From assembly GCA_963744915.1 (NCBI GenBank), contig CAVUUY010000009.1, forward strand, positions 248,001 through 312,000: a stretch of DNA of 64,000 nt. Direction: 5' to 3'. This DNA comes from DATAFF01 sp963744915. GTDB lineage: Bacteria > Pseudomonadota > Alphaproteobacteria > Rhizobiales > Aestuariivirgaceae. The notes below the pieces were generated by a model. It saw only the letters and a list, made by a program, of their open reading frames with translations, had not been told where the DNA came from and made no database searches. Shown in pieces: positions 53,840 through 64,000 of this stretch. The translations under genes and the position numbers were made by a program. Within the stretch, counting starts at the first letter, position 1; each line of letters begins with the position of its first letter.

Positions 53840-54766
53840 TCAGCGCAAGCGGATGCGCGGGTCAATCAGCGGCGCGATCAGGTCTGCCACGAGATTGCCG
53901 AGGACGATGAAGCACGGCCGCGACCGTCGTGACGCCCATGATGATCGGAATGTCGAGCGACTGGATGGCCTGCCACATGAGCTGACCGATGCCCGGCCAG
54001 CCGAAGACATTCTCGACCACCACGACGCCCGACATGAAGATGCCGATGTCGAGGCCGATCATGGCGATGATCGGCAGCGACCGCGTTGCGCACGCCATGG
54101 TCGAGCAGGACGCGGCCATTCGGTCATGCCCTTGGCGCGGGCGGTGCGGATATAGTCCTGGCGCAGCACCTCGATCATCGAGGATCGCATCATGCGCGAA
54201 TACCAGCCGCCGCCGGCCATTCCGAGCGTCAGGGCCGGCAGGACGAGGTTGCTCAGGGAGCCGTAGCCGCCGAGCGGAAACCAGCTCAGCAGGTAGGCGA
54301 AGACATAGAGCAGGGTGAGCCCGAGCGACGAATTGCGGCGTCGAGACCTGACGAAGGACAGCGTCATCGCCACCTTGTCGCCGCTGCGGCCGCGGCGGCT
54401 GGCGGCATAGATGCCGGCCGGGATGCCGATCAGCAGCTCGGCCAGGATGGCGCCGAGCATAAGCAGCAGGGTGGGCGGAAGACGGGATGCGATCAGGTCG
54501 CCGACATCGCTCTTGCGGGCGTAGGACTTGCCGAGATCGCCCTGCACGAGGCGTCCGACATAAGCGAGCATATTGCACCGGCAGCGGCCGGTCGAGGCCG
54601 AGCTGATGGCGGATCTGCTCGCGCAGTCTCGGGCCGTGGCATTGCGCCCGGCCATCATGGCCACCGGATCGGCCGGGATCATGAAGGTCAGGCCGAAGGT
54701 GACGATGGTCACGCCGATCAGGATCATGAAGGATGCGACGAGCCGTCTCGCGAGATAGCCGATCAT
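53840..54766 (-). pseudogene. dppB: Peptide ABC transporter permease (DppB type), frameshifted
   Basis: Repaired, this is a DppB-like permease of about 308 residues: MIGYLARRLV, VTFGLTFMIPADPV, GRLVQGDLGKSY, SRLPPTLLLMLGAILAELL, the EAA-type loop RQDYIRTARAKGMTEW, PGIGQLMWQAIQSLDIPII and a C-terminal IDPRIRLR. Breaks lie near 53916, 54087, 54110, 54330, 54342, 54571 and 54635. The start overlaps the dppC stop by one base (TGATG). Confidence 0.7.
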
Positions 54767-55620
54767 CAGCTGCGGTCCCGTTGGGTCGGGTCGAGCGCAT
54801 CGCGCAGGCCGTCGCCGACGAGGTTGAAGGAAAGGGCGAGAATCAGGATGGCAGCGCCCGGAATGAAGACGAGCCAAGGGGCGCATTGAGGAAATAGGAT
54901 TGGCTCTCGAAGATCATCATGCCCCAGGCGGGAGTGGGCGGTTGGACGCCGCGGCCGAGGAAGGACAGCATGGCCTCGAGCAGCACGGTGGTGGCGATGC
55001 CGAGCGTCGCATAGACGATGACGGTCGGCACGAGATGCGGCAGCAGATGGCGGAACAGGATCCGCAGCGGTACCGGCGCCGAGCGCCCGCGCCGCCTCGA
55101 TATAGTCGCGTTCCGACAGCGCCACCGTCTCGGCGTAGATCACCCGGGCGATCTGCACCCAGTTCACCAGGGCGATCACGAGGATGATGATGGCAAGCCC
55201 GGGCTTGAGGATGGCGGCAAGCGCGATGGCGAGGAGCAGCGGCGGAAAGGCCATCATGAGGTCGGTGAGGCGCATGATCGCGGCCCCCGCCGTGCCCCGC
55301 AGATATCCCGCGGTAACCCCCAGAAAACTGCCGATAATCACCGCGATGCCATTGGCGAGAATGCCGATCAGCAGCGAGGTGCGGGCGCCATAGAGCAGCC
55401 GCGAGAACTGGTCGCGCCCATTGGTGTCGGTGCCGAACCAGAAGCGCTCGCCGGGGGGCAGGGGCGAGCCCTCCAGCGTCAGGCCGTCGAAGAACTGCTG
55501 ATTGGGATCGTAAGGGGCGACCGCCGGGGCGAACAGGCCGAGCACCAGCAGCAACAGAATCATGCCAAGGCCGATCACCGCCAGCCGGTCGCGACGGAAG
55601 CGCCGCCAGAAATCCTGCAT
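54766..55620 (-). pseudogene. dppC: Peptide ABC transporter permease (DppC type), frameshifted
   Basis: Repaired, this is a DppC-type permease of about 285 residues: DFWRRFRRDRLAVIGLGMIL at the start, FWFGTDTNGRDQFSRLLYG, the loop ALSERDYIEAARALGAG, FLGRGVQPPTPAWGMMI and SFNLVGDGLRDALDP at the end. A base is extra near 55073 and one is missing near 54881. The operon's transcription begins here, since dppC is the first gene. Downstream of 55073 the same error type recurs through dppB, dppA, fmdA and dppD. Confidence 0.75.
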
Positions 55621-55655
55621 GCCGAGTTGCCCATCCGTGACGACCTGCAATACGA

Positions 55656-55684
55656 TTGAAAAGAGCACTTCGGAGACCAATTAA
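55656..55684 (+). promoter_or_regulatory. Possible promoter of the hsp20-lon operon
   Basis: TTGAAA at 55656-55661, a 17-bp spacer and AATTAA at 55679-55684. This is a weak match to a housekeeping promoter and could also be heat-shock sigma related; neither is certain. It sits 40 bp before the Hsp20 ATG at 55724. Confidence 0.25.
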
Positions 55685-55723
55685 GCAACCAAAGGGCACC
55701 GAAATGGTGCGTTGAGGAACATT

Positions 55724-56132
55724 ATGGCGGATTATCACAGAAATTGGATGTGGTCGGAGGCCTGCGAGATGCTCGCCCGGGCAGAACGCATGCATCAGGA
55801 TTTTTTTCGTCCGCCGCGCGAGAGGGCGAGGCAGCCATCCTGGGAGCCGCCGGTCGACGTTCTGGAGACCGAGCGCGAGGTGCTCGTGCTGGTGGCGCTG
55901 CCGGGCGTCGCAGCCCAGCAGGTGCAGGCGGCGATCGATGGAGCCGAGCTCGTCGTCGCCGGCAGCCGCGTCCTGCCGCGCGAGCTCAGGACCGCGATCA
56001 TCCACCGCCTCGAGCTGCCGCAGGGTCGGTTCGAACGGCGCATCCGATTGCCGTCGGGGCGCTATGAGTCGGTCACCGTCGCGGTGGTCGATGGATGCTT
56101 CACCGTGACGCTCAAAAAGGCGGAGACACGCC

Positions 56133-56140
<8 letters not shown>
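55724..56140 (+). CDS. Hsp20/alpha-crystallin family small heat-shock protein
   Basis: A 138-residue chaperone with the alpha-crystallin domain (PPVDVLETEREVLVLVALPG start, TAIIHRLELPQGRFERRIRL and GCFTVTLKKAE end). It holds unfolding proteins. GAGGA precedes the ATG; a TTG four codons upstream is less likely. Its stop overlaps the lon start by 8 bp, so both are made together. The short C-terminus lacks an evident IxI motif. Confidence 0.88.
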
Positions 56141-58499
<2,359 letters not shown>

Positions 58500-58536
58500 A
58501 CGGAAGGGCGAGGGGAAGGCGCTAGGGCCCCATTTC

Positions 58537-58566
58537 CCTTCTCCCCGTCATTCGACGGGGAGAAGG
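58537..58566. repeat. Palindromic intergenic repeat (RIME-like)
   Basis: CCTTCTCCCCGTC / GACGGGGAGAAGG, a 13-bp perfect stem with a 4-base loop, 37 bp after lon. The downstream sequence TGCCCCGGAGGGGCGGATGA is typical of the intergenic palindromes scattered through rhizobial genomes. It may also act as a transcription end, though no T-run follows. Confidence 0.5.
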
Positions 58567-58664
58567 TGCCCCGGAGGGGCGGATGAGGGGTCTTTCTCGC
58601 CAAGCCGAATCGCGGGGGAGAAGGGAAAAGGAGGGTACGGCGATCTCCCGATAGGGTCCTGACC

Positions 58665-59435
58665 CTACAGAAGCTTGCGCAGCTCGGTGACGGCAAGGGA
58701 GCTCGGCGCCCAGGCGAGGTTCGCCTCGAGCGTCTTCATCTGCCCGGCATCAAGAGTGGACAAGGACTCCTGCATGAGCAGCGCCATGCGCGTGCCCCGT
58801 TGCCGATAATCGAGCCCCGCTGTTTTGTAATGCCCCTCGAATCTTTCGGCGGTTTCGCCAATGTCACCGTCGTCGAGAGCAGTCCTTACCATCTCGTCGG
58901 CATGGATGCGTTCACCGACGCTGAAAGCCAGCGCTTTTCGCGTTGCGTCGAAGATCCGTCCATGTCCGCCGAAATCGTTGTAAAGGTTCTCCGAGACGGC
59001 GTGGAGTTGGTCGATCGAAAGGCCTTTCAGGGCCCCTCTGAACCATTTGATGAGGTTTCCCTCCTCATCGCTAGGCTTCCAGCCCGTGGCTCCTCTCTCG
59101 ATGAGGAGTTCAAAGAGCTTCGGGTTCCTGCCAAACTCCGCATCGTAGAAAGCGTCCTTCATCTTCTCTGCACCCCCATCGAGCACGGCGTCGACGAAGT
59201 CCTTGGCCCGCGCCCTGCCGCGGCTGTCCCAATCACGCCGTTTGTCGTGAGGCTTCTCGGCGCCTGGCGGGAGCCGTTCCACCCGCACCGCCTTGCCCGG
59301 CGCCGCGAGACTGACCTTGGCCGGCGGATGCCATGGACCGCGCGCGGGCTGCCGCGGCTTCGCCGGCGGCGCTTTGGCTCCTTCCGGCGGCAACCCGATC
59401 TTCAGCACCGAACTGTAAGTCGCGCTCTTGTCCAC
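58665..59435 (-). CDS. Orphan protein, 256 residues, unknown
   Basis: Unrecognised protein. Residues 1-70 are proline-rich and disordered (KIGLPPEGAKAPPAKPRQP), and a basic patch (EKPHDKRRDWD) precedes a helical region (residues 80-256). GTG start 59435 has AGGGAA seven bases upstream; there is no ATG near. It has no signal peptide or membrane segment. A disordered start plus helical body resembles effector-like proteins but that is a shape only. Regulation: a palindromic operator and a -10-like element lie upstream (59467-59509). Confidence 0.55.
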   Translation of the reverse strand: MDKSATYSSVLKIGLPPEGAKAPPAKPRQPARGPWHPPAKVSLAAPGKAVRVERLPPGAEKPHDKRRDWDSRGRARAKDFVDAVLDGGAEKMKDAFYDAEFGRNPKLFELLIERGATGWKPSDEEGNLIKWFRGALKGLSIDQLHAVSENLYNDFGGHGRIFDATRKALAFSVGERIHADEMVRTALDDGDIGETAERFEGHYKTAGLDYRQRGTRMALLMQESLSTLDAGQMKTLEANLAWAPSSLAVTELRKLL

Positions 59436-59493
59436 GGCTGTTCCCTGCTCCGCATGAGGCCGAGCAGTATTAACGTCGCCACAGCGCACCACC

Positions 59494-59509
59494 TGTGCCG
59501 TTCGGCACA
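59494..59509 (-). promoter_or_regulatory. LuxR/TraR-box-like palindrome, copy 2
   Basis: Same 16-bp TGTGCCGAACGGCACA as at 10900-10915, extended here to an 18-bp perfect palindrome CTGTGCCGAACGGCACAG. Exactly 21 bp further on the minus strand lies TAATAC (59467-59472), with the centre about 41 bp before the expected start. The gene start is 31 bp beyond the hexamer. The regulator is unknown. Confidence 0.45.
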
Positions 59510-59544
59510 GCGGTGCGCCTAAAATGAAGATGGGAGGCTTGGCC

Positions 59545-59931
59545 CTAGCGTCCGCGCATTCGGTCGATGCTCCATGGGCCAGGGCCGGCAAAGACCAGAT
59601 ACAGGAAGATGAAGCAGTAGAGGATCGCGGCGTCGCCGCCGTTCAGCGCCGGAAAAAAGCTTTTGGGCGCGTGGAACATCCAGTAGGCGACCGCCATTTC
59701 GCCGGCCAGGACGAAGGCGACGCAACGGGTGAACAACCCGACCAGGATCAGGAGGCCGCCGAAGAATTCGAGGGCGCCGCCGAACCAGAAAAAGGAGAAC
59801 GCGGCCGGCATGCCACCGGGCGGGGTGGGGAAGCCGAACAACTTCTGGGAGCCGTGCGCCAGGAAGATCAGCGCCGTCACGATGCGCAGGATCGCCAGGG
59901 CCTCGGGCGTGTATTTCGCAAGTCTTTCCAT
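59545..59931 (-). CDS. DoxX family membrane protein
   Basis: A 128-residue protein with four membrane segments and the DoxX pattern (LRIVTALIFLAHGSQKLFG, then FFGGLLILVGLFTRCVAF). DoxX-like proteins are linked to redox or quinone chemistry. Start ATG 59931; an earlier Met at 59940 is possible. Monocistronic on the minus strand, divergent from the cyclase gene. Confidence 0.8.
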   Translation of the reverse strand: MERLAKYTPEALAILRIVTALIFLAHGSQKLFGFPTPPGGMPAAFSFFWFGGALEFFGGLLILVGLFTRCVAFVLAGEMAVAYWMFHAPKSFFPALNGGDAAILYCFIFLYLVFAGPGPWSIDRMRGR

Positions 59932-60048
59932 ACCGATCATAAGCCGTTGTTCCGCCGTTCAGATTTGCAATTCGGATCGCCGTTGCGAATGGCGAAAGAC
60001 TACGGCCGAGATATGGCCGGGAGTGGAAATCCAGCGTAGAGTAGCGGA

Positions 60049-61455
60049 ATGGACGAAACACAATCAATGTTTGCCGCCCTGCGGCAGTCGAGCCCCGACC
60101 AGGTCGTCGACGCGATCGAGCAGCTGGTCAGGGAAGGCAACGACCGGGAGCTGGCGCGCATCAACGCGCTTGCCTTCGCCAAGGAACGCGGTCTCGACGA
60201 GAGCGCGGTGATCGGCGCCTTCCTGCATGCGGCGCGACTCGGGATGTTCGATCTGTCCTGGAACGTGCTGTGCCCGGGATGCGGCGGGGTTCTCGAGACC
60301 AACAATTCGCTGAAATCGATCCAGAAAGCGGAATATAGCTGCGCGCTCTGCGCCGAGGATTACGAACCGACGCTCGACGAGATGATCGAGGTGACCTTCA
60401 CGGTCACCCCGCGGGTCCGCCGGATCGCGGCCCACAACCCGCAGGGCCTGTCCCCGACCGAGTATTTCCGGCAGATCTATTTCGGCTCGGGTCTGGAGAT
60501 TCCCGACGATTTCGATGCGCTCTTCGAGACCATGACCATCGAGGCGCTCGACCTGCCGGCCGGCGACAAGGCCATCGTGTCGCTGCAGCTTCCTGCCGCG
60601 TTCCTGATCGTCTGCGATCCGGTGACGCACACGGCGCAGTTTCTCGACGTCAAGGGCGAGCCGGTTCGCGAGCGCCAATCGCTGTCGGTGATCTTCGACC
60701 GCGACATGCCGCAATATCCGCCAATCGAGATGCGGCCGGGGCCGCTGCGCATCGCCATGGAGAACCGCACCGACAGCCGCGTGCTGCCGACCATCTTCGT
60801 GGCAGACGATCCGCTCCACGATTTCATGAAGCGCCGGCGGCCGTTCCTGACGGCAAAACAACTCCTGTCGAACCAGACCTTCCGGGACATCTACCGGACC
60901 GACACACTCGATGTCGACCAGCGGTTGAAGATCACCAGCCTGACCTTCCTGTTCACCGATCTCCGCGGCTCGACCGAGCTCTATGACCGGGTCGGCGATC
61001 TCGTGGCGTTCGACCTGGTCAGGACCCATTTCAATGTTCTCAACACCATCGTCGCGGCGGAAGCGGGTGCGGTGGTCAAGACCATCGGCGATGCCGTCAT
61101 GGCGACTTTCCCGACGCCGGACCGGGCGGTGGCGGCGGCCATCCGGATGCGCGATGCGATGCGCGACCTCAACCGCGGGAGGGAGCGCGAGGATCTGTTG
61201 CTGAAGATCGGCATCCATGAAGGGCCGTGCATCGCCGTCACCATGAATGAGCGGCAGGACTATTTCGGGCAGACGGTGAACATCGCCTCGCGGGTGCAGG
61301 GGCTTGCGACCTCGAGCGAGATCTTCGCAACGGGTGCCGTGATCGAGGATCCGCGCACCTCGGGCGTCCTGGAAAAGAGCGGAATCGTGCCGCGAAACCA
61401 GAGCCTGCCGCTGCGCGGAATCGCCTCGGAGCTGAGCATTTACGCGCTGCCGTGA
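60049..61455 (+). CDS. Class III adenylate/guanylate cyclase with zinc-ribbon-like N-terminal domain
   Basis: A 468-residue protein. Residues 1 to about 290 include a four-cysteine motif, CPGCGG and CALC about 25 residues apart (zinc-ribbon-like, DUF5939 type). The C-terminal class III cyclase domain has metal-binding Asp304 in FLFTDLRGST and Asp348 in TIGDAVMATF, then an NIASR-type stretch. Cytosolic; no membrane segment. It makes cAMP or cGMP, and the N-terminal domain probably regulates it. ATG 60049. Confidence 0.85.
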   Translation: MDETQSMFAALRQSSPDQVVDAIEQLVREGNDRELARINALAFAKERGLDESAVIGAFLHAARLGMFDLSWNVLCPGCGGVLETNNSLKSIQKAEYSCALCAEDYEPTLDEMIEVTFTVTPRVRRIAAHNPQGLSPTEYFRQIYFGSGLEIPDDFDALFETMTIEALDLPAGDKAIVSLQLPAAFLIVCDPVTHTAQFLDVKGEPVRERQSLSVIFDRDMPQYPPIEMRPGPLRIAMENRTDSRVLPTIFVADDPLHDFMKRRRPFLTAKQLLSNQTFRDIYRTDTLDVDQRLKITSLTFLFTDLRGSTELYDRVGDLVAFDLVRTHFNVLNTIVAAEAGAVVKTIGDAVMATFPTPDRAVAAAIRMRDAMRDLNRGREREDLLLKIGIHEGPCIAVTMNERQDYFGQTVNIASRVQGLATSSEIFATGAVIEDPRTSGVLEKSGIVPRNQSLPLRGIASELSIYALP

Positions 61456-61469
61456 GGCAGAGTATTTTA

Positions 61470-61507
61470 GCCCCCGTCGGCCGGGGATTTGGCCGACCGC
61501 GGGGGCG
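61470..61507 (+). terminator. Hairpin after the cyclase gene
   Basis: A GC-rich inverted repeat (GCCCCCG then TCGGCC, against GGCCGA with a 3-base bulge then CGGGGGC), 14 bp after the cyclase stop. No T-run follows on the plus strand. Termination is inferred from position and stem strength. Confidence 0.45.
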
Positions 61508-61597
61508 TGTGAGTTGTGTAGATGCGTACATGGCGCGCGTCCCCGCGCCAGATTTTCTCAAATCCCCCACGCGGTGACGGCGCGTTCCCTCGCAGCT

Positions 61598-61753
61598 TCA
61601 AGTCGCCTGCGGGATTCCGTCCCAGCAGCCGATTTCCTCCTCGCGCTCCAGCGTCGGTTCCTCTTTGACCGCCTTCAGCGTCGAATCCGGCACAGGCGTC
61701 GCCTGGCCATCGCTGTTGGCATGCGTCATCGCTTCGCCAGTTTCCCTGGGCAT
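61598..61753 (-). CDS. Small 51-residue protein, unknown
   Basis: A hydrophilic, acidic 51-residue frame (MPRETGEAMTHANSDGQATP, then TLKAVKEEPTLEREEEIGCW). GGAGGG eight to nine bases before the ATG is one of the best ribosome sites in the window. I do not recognise it. No signal or membrane segment. It lies between the cyclase (convergent) and the RND adaptor gene (divergent). Confidence 0.5.
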   Translation of the reverse strand: MPRETGEAMTHANSDGQATPVPDSTLKAVKEEPTLEREEEIGCWDGIPQAT

Positions 61754-61948
61754 GTTGCCGTCCCTCCGTGCACGCTGCCGATCAGGCGTGCTTCCCGCGC
61801 TCATCATGCCATGGCGCGACGATAAGGCCGTCGCCAAGCTCAGGACATCGTTAATAAGGCGATGCGGCACGGAAGGCACGGCAAGAACGGGCTTGCCAAG
61901 GGTCGATCGCCCATCGAAGAATGAACGGCAACACGCTCGGGAGCGCCC

Positions 61949-63112
61949 ATGGCCCGTCTGGTCAGGCCCGCATCCATGCTCGCTCTGGCACTGGCCGCCA
62001 CCGGCGTGCTTGGCGGCTGCGACGACAGCAACCACTATGTCGCTCCGCCGCCGGCCAAGGTGACGGTGGCGCTGCCCGAGCAGCGGCAGATCACGCCCTA
62101 TTTGGAAACCACCGGGTCGACTGCCGCCGTCAACCAGACCAATCTGGTGGCGCGCGTTGCAGGCTATGTCGAGGACATCAAATACAAGGACGGTTCGCTG
62201 GTCACCAAGGGCACGATCCTGTTCGTCATCGAGCCCGAGCCCTACCGGGTGCGGCTGGAGCAGGCCAAGGCGGCAAAGGCGGGCGCGGAGGCATCGCTGA
62301 AGCAGCTCGAAGCCGACTATCAGCGCCAATCCGACCTGGTGAAGCGACAGGTCGTGTCGCGCTCGACGCTCGAGTCCTCGCTGGCGGCGCGGGACAGCGC
62401 CCAGAGCAAGCTGGACCAGGCGGTGCTCGACATCCGGCAGGCCGAGATCAATCTCGGCTATACCGAGGTCAAAGCCCCGTTCGACGGCATCGTGACCGCC
62501 CGCCAGGTCTCGGTCGGGGAACTCGTCGGCGCCGGCGCGACGACGGTGCTCGCCATGATCACGCAGATCGATCCGATCTATGTCAATTTCACCATCGCCG
62601 AAACGGCTGTGGTGGAGGCGCGGGAGCGCTTGCGGAAATCCGGCGAGACGGTGGCCGATCTGATCGGCAAGCTGCCGATCGAGGTCGGTCTGCAGAATGA
62701 CAAGGACTATCCGATCAAGGGGGTGCTCGACTATGCAGCGCCGCTGGTCGATCCCTCGACCGGCACGCTGGCGCTGCGCGGGATCTTCCAGAACCCCAAG
62801 CGCCAGCTGCTTCCCGGCTATTTCGTCAGGGTGCGGGTGCCGATGTCGAACGAGCCGAAGCGCATGCTGATGGTGCCGGAGGTGGCTCTCGGCAGCGATC
62901 AGAGCGGCCGCTACGTGTTCCTGGTCAATGGCGACAATATCGTCGAGCAGCGCAAGGTGACGGTCGGGGCCAAGGTCGAGGACATGCGCGTCATCACCTC
63001 CGGCCTCACGGCCGACGATCGCGTCGTGACCACCGGCCTCCTGCGCGCCGTTCCGGGCCAGAAGGTCGAGCCGCAGCTGGTGCAGCCCGCGAAGGTCAGC
63101 GGGACGCAATAG
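61949..63112 (+). CDS. RND efflux periplasmic adaptor subunit (lipoprotein)
   Basis: A 387-residue membrane-fusion protein (AcrA/MexA family). A lipoprotein signal ends at LGG-Cys24 (VLGGCDDSN). It then has the lipoyl half VVARVAGYVEDIKYKDGS-like stretch, a coiled-coil hairpin and the beta-barrel (TEVKAPFDGIVTARQ, GVLDYAAPLVDPSTGTL). It bridges the RND pump to an outer-membrane channel that is not in view. It starts 195 bp after the small gene's start on the opposite strand. It is followed 3 bp later by the pump gene. Confidence 0.92.
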   Translation: MARLVRPASMLALALAATGVLGGCDDSNHYVAPPPAKVTVALPEQRQITPYLETTGSTAAVNQTNLVARVAGYVEDIKYKDGSLVTKGTILFVIEPEPYRVRLEQAKAAKAGAEASLKQLEADYQRQSDLVKRQVVSRSTLESSLAARDSAQSKLDQAVLDIRQAEINLGYTEVKAPFDGIVTARQVSVGELVGAGATTVLAMITQIDPIYVNFTIAETAVVEARERLRKSGETVADLIGKLPIEVGLQNDKDYPIKGVLDYAAPLVDPSTGTLALRGIFQNPKRQLLPGYFVRVRVPMSNEPKRMLMVPEVALGSDQSGRYVFLVNGDNIVEQRKVTVGAKVEDMRVITSGLTADDRVVTTGLLRAVPGQKVEPQLVQPAKVSGTQ

Positions 63113-63115
63113 AGC

Positions 63116-64000
63116 ATGATCGCCCGGTTCTTCATCGACCGACCGGTGCTGGCGAATGTCATCGCCGTCCTGATGGTCGTCGTCGGCGCGGTGGCGCTCT
63201 TCAATTTGCCGGTGGCGCAATATCCCGACGTGGTGCCGCCCACGGTCCAAGTCACCACCCGCTATCCCGGCGCCAGCGCCCGCACCGTCGTCGACACCGT
63301 GGCGCTGCCGATCGAGCAGCAGGTCAACGGCGTCGAGGACATGCTCTATATGCAGTCCTTCAGCGGGTCCGACGGAAGCTATTCGCTGACGGTCACCTTC
63401 CGGATCGGCGTCGATCTCAATTTCGCGCAGGTGCTGGTGCAGAACCGCGTCGCGAGCGCGGTATCGCAACTGCCGCAGGCGGTGCAGAGCCAGGGCGTCA
63501 CCGTCCAGAAGAAGTCGACGGCGATCCTGATGTTCGTGACGCTGACCTCGCCCGATGCCCGCTATGACAGCCTGTTCCTGGCCAATTACGCCACCATCCG
63601 GCTCAAGGACGAGCTGGCGCGCCTGCCGGGGGTCGGCAATGTGTCGGTGTTCGGCGCCGGCCAATATTCGATGCGCGTCTGGCTCGACCCCGAAAAGCTC
63701 AAGGCCCGGGGTCTCGTACCCCAGGATGTCATCCAGTCATTGCAGCAGCAGAGCCAGCAGGTCACCGCCGGCCAGGTCGGCATGCCGCCGGTCCAGGGCT
63801 CGCAGGCGTTCCAATACACGCTCAACATCGCCGGCCGGCTGGACGATGCCGACCAGTTCGAGAATGTGATCGTCAAGACGGGCGACAAGGGCGAGATCAC
63901 CCGCGTGCGCGACGTCGGCTCGGTCGAGCTCGGGGCGCAGACCTATGGCCAGGTCTTCACCTTGAACGGCAAGCCGGCGGCGGGCATGGCGATCTTCCAG
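63116..64000 (+). CDS. RND efflux pump, AcrB/MexB type (HAE1), 5' part
   Basis: The first 295 codons of an RND permease, cut off by the window end. It starts ATG 63116, MIARFFIDRPVLANVIAVLM, then PVAQYPDVVPPTVQVTTRYP and IEQQVNGVEDMLYMQS, all typical of the N-terminal transmembrane segment and porter domain. Full-length members have about 1040 residues. It is coupled to the adaptor gene by a 3-bp gap. Substrates unknown. Confidence 0.92.
   Translation, partial: MIARFFIDRPVLANVIAVLMVVVGAVALFNLPVAQYPDVVPPTVQVTTRYPGASARTVVDTVALPIEQQVNGVEDMLYMQSFSGSDGSYSLTVTFRIGVDLNFAQVLVQNRVASAVSQLPQAVQSQGVTVQKKSTAILMFVTLTSPDARYDSLFLANYATIRLKDELARLPGVGNVSVFGAGQYSMRVWLDPEKLKARGLVPQDVIQSLQQQSQQVTAGQVGMPPVQGSQAFQYTLNIAGRLDDADQFENVIVKTGDKGEITRVRDVGSVELGAQTYGQVFTLNGKPAAGMAIFQ

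Overview
High-GC alphaproteobacterial DNA, most likely from the Hyphomicrobiales (Rhizobiales). The basis is a late-cobalamin gene set with cobN/cobO/cobW, a DUF2336 gene, a CtrA-type box (TTAA-N7-TTAAC), a hairpin repeat of the rhizobial intergenic type, and many 1-14 bp gene overlaps. I cannot name the genus. I recognise no rRNA, tRNA, CRISPR array, intact insertion sequence or cobalamin riboswitch.

Layout. 1-8.5 kb: the end of a FetA-like ATPase gene and its FetB-like permease, a cofactor-free chloroperoxidase, and a minus-strand efflux operon (TPR protein with two frameshifts, two HlyD-type adaptors around a double-length ABC-2 permease, then a DyP peroxidase). 8.7-15.5 kb: nitroreductase, HAD hydrolase, flavin reductase, a small 40-residue gene, a MaoC/CitE-like pair, a single-domain receiver behind two DnaA boxes and a CtrA box, an MFS transporter and a DUF2336 protein. 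15.6-31.1 kb: NAD kinase, then a cobalamin cluster (DUF1636, cobU, cbiB, cobQ, cobB, cobA, cbiD, cobK, cobO, cobN, cobW) with an ABC exporter inside it. It combines CobN, marker of late cobalt insertion, with CbiD, named from the early-insertion pathway. 31.2-49.2 kb: a Rieske oxygenase behind a perfect palindrome, an alpha-2-macroglobulin/PBP1C pair, a porin-like protein, an MsbA-like ABC exporter, an AI-2E-family protein with a soluble C-terminal domain beside a PilZ protein, a sensor kinase and a Crp/Fnr regulator.

49.2-55.7 kb: a minus-strand peptide-type ABC transporter operon (dppC-dppB-dppA-dppD-dppF order) containing a formamidase/acetamidase gene. About 35 single-base indels interrupt all of it except dppF, yet the protein sequence between indels is conserved. 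I read this as a local sequence-quality problem more readily than as decay. 55.7-64 kb: an Hsp20-Lon operon, an orphan 256-residue protein, DoxX, a class III nucleotide cyclase with a zinc-ribbon-like motif, a 51-residue gene, and an RND efflux pair whose pump runs off the window end.

The most novel regulatory signal is a palindrome, TGTGCCGAACGGCACA, found twice 48.6 kb apart. Each copy lies exactly 21 bp upstream of a TA-rich -10-like hexamer and precedes an unknown minus-strand gene (the 40-residue ORF and the orphan 256-residue protein). The outer half-sites and length match the TraR box of LuxR-type quorum-sensing regulators, so a two-gene regulon is a testable idea.
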